Assembly: GCF_021532615.1 (NCBI RefSeq)
Contig: NZ_JAKGAQ010000003.1
Location: forward strand, 124,001 to 188,000
Direction of reading: 5' to 3'
DNA length: 64,000 bases
DNA from: Octadecabacter dasysiphoniae
GTDB lineage: Bacteria > Pseudomonadota > Alphaproteobacteria > Rhodobacterales > Rhodobacteraceae
Position 1 is the stretch's first letter, and every line of letters starts with the position of its first letter. Of the stretch, positions 60,693 to 64,000 are shown one piece after another. The notes beneath the pieces were generated by a model. It was not told the origin of the DNA, searched no databases, and was given only the letters and a program-made list of their open reading frames with translations. A program made the translations under genes and the position numbers.

Positions 60693-61655
60693 TTATTCTG
60701 GAACGCCTATCGCCAGATCACCGTCGATCGCTGCGTTTATCCTTGGTTCCAGCTGTTCTAGTACAAAGGGCAGGCTGAGGAGTGAGCCGTGACTGAACGC
60801 GGATGTCAGAATATCATCGGTGAACACTTCGCGCCCCTCTCGGAACGCCGTAAGGACCGGACGCAGGGCGAGGCCTTCGATTTTATTGCGTTGGTCTGCG
60901 CTGCCATCGGTGATCCAAATCAGGACGTCGGCATCGATGATGTCCAATTCTTCCTCAGAGAACGTGAGGGCAAATTCACCGCTTGGCATGGCTTGGGTGA
61001 TGTCGTCGGGGGTGCGAAACCCCAGATTGGACAGCAGCAAAGGCCGGATATCGTTGCCCGCGTACACGCCCGGTGTATCGTTCCAATAATATGCGACAGC
61101 GGCGGTCATTCCCTGCCATTCAGGATTGCGGGCGGCCATCGCGGCGATGTCTGCACGCAGTTCTGCGACCAGTTTTTCAGCCTCAATTGACTTGCCCGTC
61201 GCTTCGCCCGCGATCAGGGCGAGTTGATCCCACGGCAAAGCATAGTCGCCCACCCCGTCCGGTACGGCGACAACGGGCGCGATTTTGGACAATTGGTCAT
61301 ATTCTTCGCGGGTAATACCCGACCAGAGGGCCAGGATGACATCGGGTTCGGATGCCGCGACCTGTTCAAAGTTCAGATCACCCCGCAGGACTTCTGGGGT
61401 TGATGACAGTAGGGGCTGCGCCCAGGGCCAGAGTCCGTTTTCGCTATCGCCATACCAGTACCGGATCGCAACAGGCTGAACGCCTAGGGCGAGCAAATTG
61501 TCCGCACCGTTAAAGTCCACACTGGCGATCCGCGTTGGTGGGGTTTCGATGATCGTCGTGCCGAATTTATGTTCGATCCTCAGGGGGTAGTCCTGCGCAA
61601 AAGCAGGAAAGACCATTACCAAAAGCGTCACCAAAAATGACATGAGATGTTTCAT
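60693..61655 (-). CDS. ABC siderophore/iron-type binding protein (SBP1)
   Basis: 320 residues from ATG 61655, with an AAAGGAC site upstream; the frame is open to 61670. Signal peptide MKHLMSFLVTLLVMVFPAFA, then EHKFGTTIIETPPTRIASVDFNGADNLLALGVQPVAIRY, the opening block of the type III (FepB/FhuD/BtuF-like) binding proteins. PDVILALWSGITREEYDQLSKIAPVVAV follows. It lacks the cysteine pairs of the next two paralogues. It probably binds a ferric siderophore in the periplasm; no permease or ATPase is within the window. Confidence 0.87.
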   Translation of the reverse strand: MKHLMSFLVTLLVMVFPAFAQDYPLRIEHKFGTTIIETPPTRIASVDFNGADNLLALGVQPVAIRYWYGDSENGLWPWAQPLLSSTPEVLRGDLNFEQVAASEPDVILALWSGITREEYDQLSKIAPVVAVPDGVGDYALPWDQLALIAGEATGKSIEAEKLVAELRADIAAMAARNPEWQGMTAAVAYYWNDTPGVYAGNDIRPLLLSNLGFRTPDDITQAMPSGEFALTFSEEELDIIDADVLIWITDGSADQRNKIEGLALRPVLTAFREGREVFTDDILTSAFSHGSLLSLPFVLEQLEPRINAAIDGDLAIGVPE

Positions 61656-61701
61656 AGCGGGTCCTTTCATATGGCTGGGTGATGCTAAATTTCAGGTGTC
61701 A

Positions 61702-62670
61702 TCAGTTGTAGTTCAGCGGATTTCCCATCGTGCTGATCAGCATCATCGTCGTGGCAAAGAATGCGTCAGGCGACCAACTGGCGGTTTCGACAATGGGAAC
61801 AGGAATGACGCGCCCGTCTTGGCAGGCCGTCAGTGCCGCGCACCAAGATGGGAGCAATGCATCCATGTTGGCGATGGCGTCAGCGGGCGTTTCGCCGTTT
61901 TGGTTCGCGTAAGAGAGAAACACCCAGTCCGCGTCGAATTGTTCCAACACTTCGGCGGAAAAAGTGGCTGACTGACCTTCTGCGATGTCGTTGATGATAT
62001 CGGGCGCATCAATTCCCGCGTCGCGCAGGATTTGCCCCAGACCGGGCCAGGTATGAAACGCATGGAGTTGGCCGCTATCAAGGACAAGAATTGAGGCTGT
62101 CGTCCCGTCCGGCACAACGCTGCGCAGCGTCTCAACCTGATACGTGTAGCGGGCCTTGACCTCGGCGAGTTCCGCTTGGGTTCCGGTGATATCGGCAAGG
62201 TAGTCATGGGTGGCAAAGCCCGTGCGTTCTTCGATGTTGATACTGATTGTCGGTGCAATCAGCGACAGTTTTTCGATATCTCCGTTGAACCAATCGCCCC
62301 AGTGTCCAACGATAATGAGGTCGGGGTTTACTGCGGCAATTGTCTCATAATCCATAACGTCGTAGTCGCCGATGAAGGCGACGTTATCTGCGGTCTGAAA
62401 ATCGACCCCAACGTTGTTCATGCCGCCGCGAATGAATGGCGTGCCGTCGGGTAGGGTTGATCCTGTGGTGCCAACAGGAACAACGCCCAGTTCATAAAGC
62501 GGCACGAAAATCGCCTCGTCCACAGTCGTGACGATCCGTTGCGGGGTGGTGGGAATGCAAACGCTGATATTGCGGTCGTCAACAAAAGCACGCTGACCAT
62601 CATGACAGTCTGCTGATGCTTGCGTGGCCACCGCAAAAAATGCCGCGCCGGTGATGAGGAGTTGTTTCAT
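61702..62670 (-). CDS. ABC iron/siderophore-type binding protein (SBP2)
   Basis: 322 residues with a signal peptide (KQLLITGAAFFAVATQASA). The mature start ADCHDGQRAFVDDRNISVCIPTTPQRIV carries a cysteine pair, and a second pair is in SWCAALTACQDGR near residue 276. Both pairs recur in SBP3. The core YELGVVPVGTTGS and AAVNPDLIIVGHWGDWF fit type III binding proteins. It lies 46 bases upstream of SBP1. Confidence 0.87.
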   Translation of the reverse strand: MKQLLITGAAFFAVATQASADCHDGQRAFVDDRNISVCIPTTPQRIVTTVDEAIFVPLYELGVVPVGTTGSTLPDGTPFIRGGMNNVGVDFQTADNVAFIGDYDVMDYETIAAVNPDLIIVGHWGDWFNGDIEKLSLIAPTISINIEERTGFATHDYLADITGTQAELAEVKARYTYQVETLRSVVPDGTTASILVLDSGQLHAFHTWPGLGQILRDAGIDAPDIINDIAEGQSATFSAEVLEQFDADWVFLSYANQNGETPADAIANMDALLPSWCAALTACQDGRVIPVPIVETASWSPDAFFATTMMLISTMGNPLNYN

Positions 62671-62751
62671 AGGCCAAAGTTCCTTGAGGTTCTGGAATGG
62701 CTGGGTGGCGCGGTAGCTGCCTGACCGGAAGGTTGGTGCTGCTAGGGCTGC

Positions 62752-63726
62752 TTAACCGTGGGGTGCCCCGCTGGTGGCCACATTGGTGGTGATCATCTGC
62801 AACAACATGTTCAGCTGGGTGAAAGAAAACCCGGTCGCATACTCGCGTGGCAACACGATGTAGCGGCCCTCGGTACAGGCCGTCAGGAAGTCACACCAAC
62901 CGGGCACGGCGTCGTTCAGGCGTGATGCGGGATCGGCGAGGGTATCGCCGTAGGCGATTGTGTAGGTGTCAAACAGGTAGTCCGCCTCGAGTTCTGGCAG
63001 GATTTCGGCGCTGACCTCTTCGCCCCAAACGACACCACGATCAGCCATGCGCTGACCAACCGTGCCGCGCGCAAACCCCAGATCGGCCAGTACCTTGGTC
63101 AGCCCACCATAACCTGCATAGACTTCGAGTTTGCCGTCCCACCCCTGTATTTTGGAATAGGTGGCACCTTGCACGTGCGGCAATGCAAATCTTGCGCGTT
63201 CTAGGTTTGCTTCATAGATCGCGAGCTGGGCTTCGTACGTGTCGCTGACACCCGCCGCGTCGGCAATTTCGCGCGGAAAGGCCATGGGGCCGGTCGGGGT
63301 ATCAGCAATAAAAACAGTGGGCGCGATGGCTTCGAATTTGTCGCGCGTTTCCATGTCATATTCGCGACCAATGATCAGATCGGGGGTCATCGCGACCATT
63401 GCCTCAAAATCCATCTGGTCCCACGTACCAGCATAACCGATCTGCCCACTGTCGAAATCAAGACCAAAGAGAAGATCAACCGAACGCATGTACAATTGTC
63501 CGTCGTCATCCACGCGGCCATGGCTGCCGACAACCGGGGCGCCCAATTCAACAAGTGTCAGGGTGACGGATTGATCGTGCAACCCGATGATGCGCTGCGC
63601 CTGTTCGGGAATGCAGGTTTCACCGCCTGCATGGGTAAAGGCGCGCTGGCCGTCAGCGCAGTCTAGCGCCAGCGCGGGCGAAGCCGCACAGATCGTCAGG
63701 CATAGGACGGTAAGCTTCGTTTTCAT
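62752..63726 (-). CDS. ABC iron/siderophore-type binding protein (SBP3)
   Basis: 324 residues with a signal peptide (TKLTVLCLTICAASPALA). The mature start LDCADGQRAFTHAGGETCIPEQAQRIIGL and the late PGWCDFLTACTEGRYIVLPREY closely mirror SBP2, so the two are likely duplicates with disulfide-stabilised lobes. ALTPDLIIGREYDM-like VAMTPDLIIGREYDMETRDKFEAIAPTVFI is the hinge-adjacent block. Spacing to SBP2 is 81 bases, with no permease gene between. Confidence 0.87.
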   Translation of the reverse strand: MKTKLTVLCLTICAASPALALDCADGQRAFTHAGGETCIPEQAQRIIGLHDQSVTLTLVELGAPVVGSHGRVDDDGQLYMRSVDLLFGLDFDSGQIGYAGTWDQMDFEAMVAMTPDLIIGREYDMETRDKFEAIAPTVFIADTPTGPMAFPREIADAAGVSDTYEAQLAIYEANLERARFALPHVQGATYSKIQGWDGKLEVYAGYGGLTKVLADLGFARGTVGQRMADRGVVWGEEVSAEILPELEADYLFDTYTIAYGDTLADPASRLNDAVPGWCDFLTACTEGRYIVLPREYATGFSFTQLNMLLQMITTNVATSGAPHG

Positions 63727-63793
63727 GGTGTTTCCTTCGATTACTGTGTCCGCTGGGTTTCGCGAAGGGGGCGCTGCCTTGCTGTGGGGAGGC

Positions 63794-64000
63794 CTATTCT
63801 GCCAAGGGGACGAAATCGCGTTCAGCGATCTGGCTGGTCAGCACCGCGAGCATTGTGTTCAGCCCATCAACCGCGAAGGCCCGCACAAGGCTGCGATCCA
63901 CAATGACAAGTTGGTTATTGCGGGGGGCGTGCAACAAGTCGTCGAACCCGGGAACGTTGCTGCGCCAAACCTCCATTTGATGCGATGGCGGCTGGCCGAA
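63794..64000 (-). CDS. Partial fourth iron-type binding protein (SBP4)
   Basis: The C-terminal 68 codons of a minus-strand frame enter from the right edge. The end FDDLLHAPRNNQLVIVDRSLVRAFAVDGLNTMLAVLTSQIAE parallels the corresponding end of SBP3 (ACTEGRYIVLPREYATGFSFTQLNMLLQMITTN). It ends 67 bases before SBP3's start, in the same orientation, so it is probably a fourth member of the tandem set. Confidence 0.65.
   Translation of the reverse strand, partial: FGQPPSHQMEVWRSNVPGFDDLLHAPRNNQLVIVDRSLVRAFAVDGLNTMLAVLTSQIAERDFVPLAE

Overview
The window reads like a chromosome segment of an alphaproteobacterium of the Rhodobacterales (Roseobacter group). Reasons: moderately high GC, the block holB-tmk-dacC-SPOR protein next to tRNA-Ser, octanoyltransferase lipB beside a LytTR membrane regulator, many TRAP and binding-protein transporters, and hemP/fhuF iron genes. 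No rRNA, CRISPR array or complete insertion sequence was seen. The exact genus is an inference I cannot settle.

Layout. (1) 1-2.7 kb: housekeeping and membrane genes (GT87-like fragment, lipB, LytTR regulator, DUF2306). (2) 2.77-9.2 kb: a lower-GC accessory island at the 3' end of tRNA-Leu(GAG). It holds a broken integrase, an orphan secreted protein, a ParD-like/zeta-like toxin-antitoxin pair, and a type II CBASS operon whose HNH-SAVED effector and JAB peptidase are intact but whose E1-E2 gene is cut and whose cyclase is absent. (3) 10-17.9 kb: an amide/urea-type ABC transporter with an AtzG/AtzE-like amidase and an AmiC/AmiR pair; its permease gene carries an in-frame stop, and a possible AmiR-responsive leader precedes it. 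(4) 17.9-27.1 kb: an operon of a Pot-type ABC transporter, a three-part opine-oxidase/HcnABC-like flavoenzyme, RidA, a second flavin oxidase and a LysR regulator. (5) 27.2-33.4 kb: truncated glutamate dehydrogenase, DadA-like dehydrogenase, a TRAP transporter whose binding protein has a stop codon, an Asp/Glu racemase-like gene and a remnant oxygenase. (6) 33.4-36.9 kb: dimethylglycine dehydrogenase-like enzyme with a GlxA/GbdR-type regulator. (7) 37.1-44.3 kb: 5-oxoprolinase pxpABC, TRAP transporter, DUF1445 D-glutamate-cyclase-like gene and a LysR regulator. (8) 44.6-51.8 kb: a large Ig-repeat autotransporter-like protein, a 7TM-AraC fusion and a membrane-tethered receiver-like protein. (9) 52.2-58.98 kb: AEC transporter, MBL hydrolase, tatD, holB, tmk, dacC, SPOR lipoprotein, tRNA-Ser(UGA). 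(10) 59-64 kb: iron acquisition: hemP, fhuF and four tandem siderophore-type binding proteins.

The centre (10-44 kb) is a catabolic super-cluster for nitrogenous small molecules: amides, opine-like or N-substituted amino acids, D-amino acids, methylated glycines and 5-oxoproline/D-glutamate, each with its own importer and most with a regulator. Six genes in the window are visibly damaged (integrase, cap2, urtB-like, gdh, dctP, 2OG-oxygenase), which points to ongoing gene decay or, for the two single stop codons, possible assembly error.
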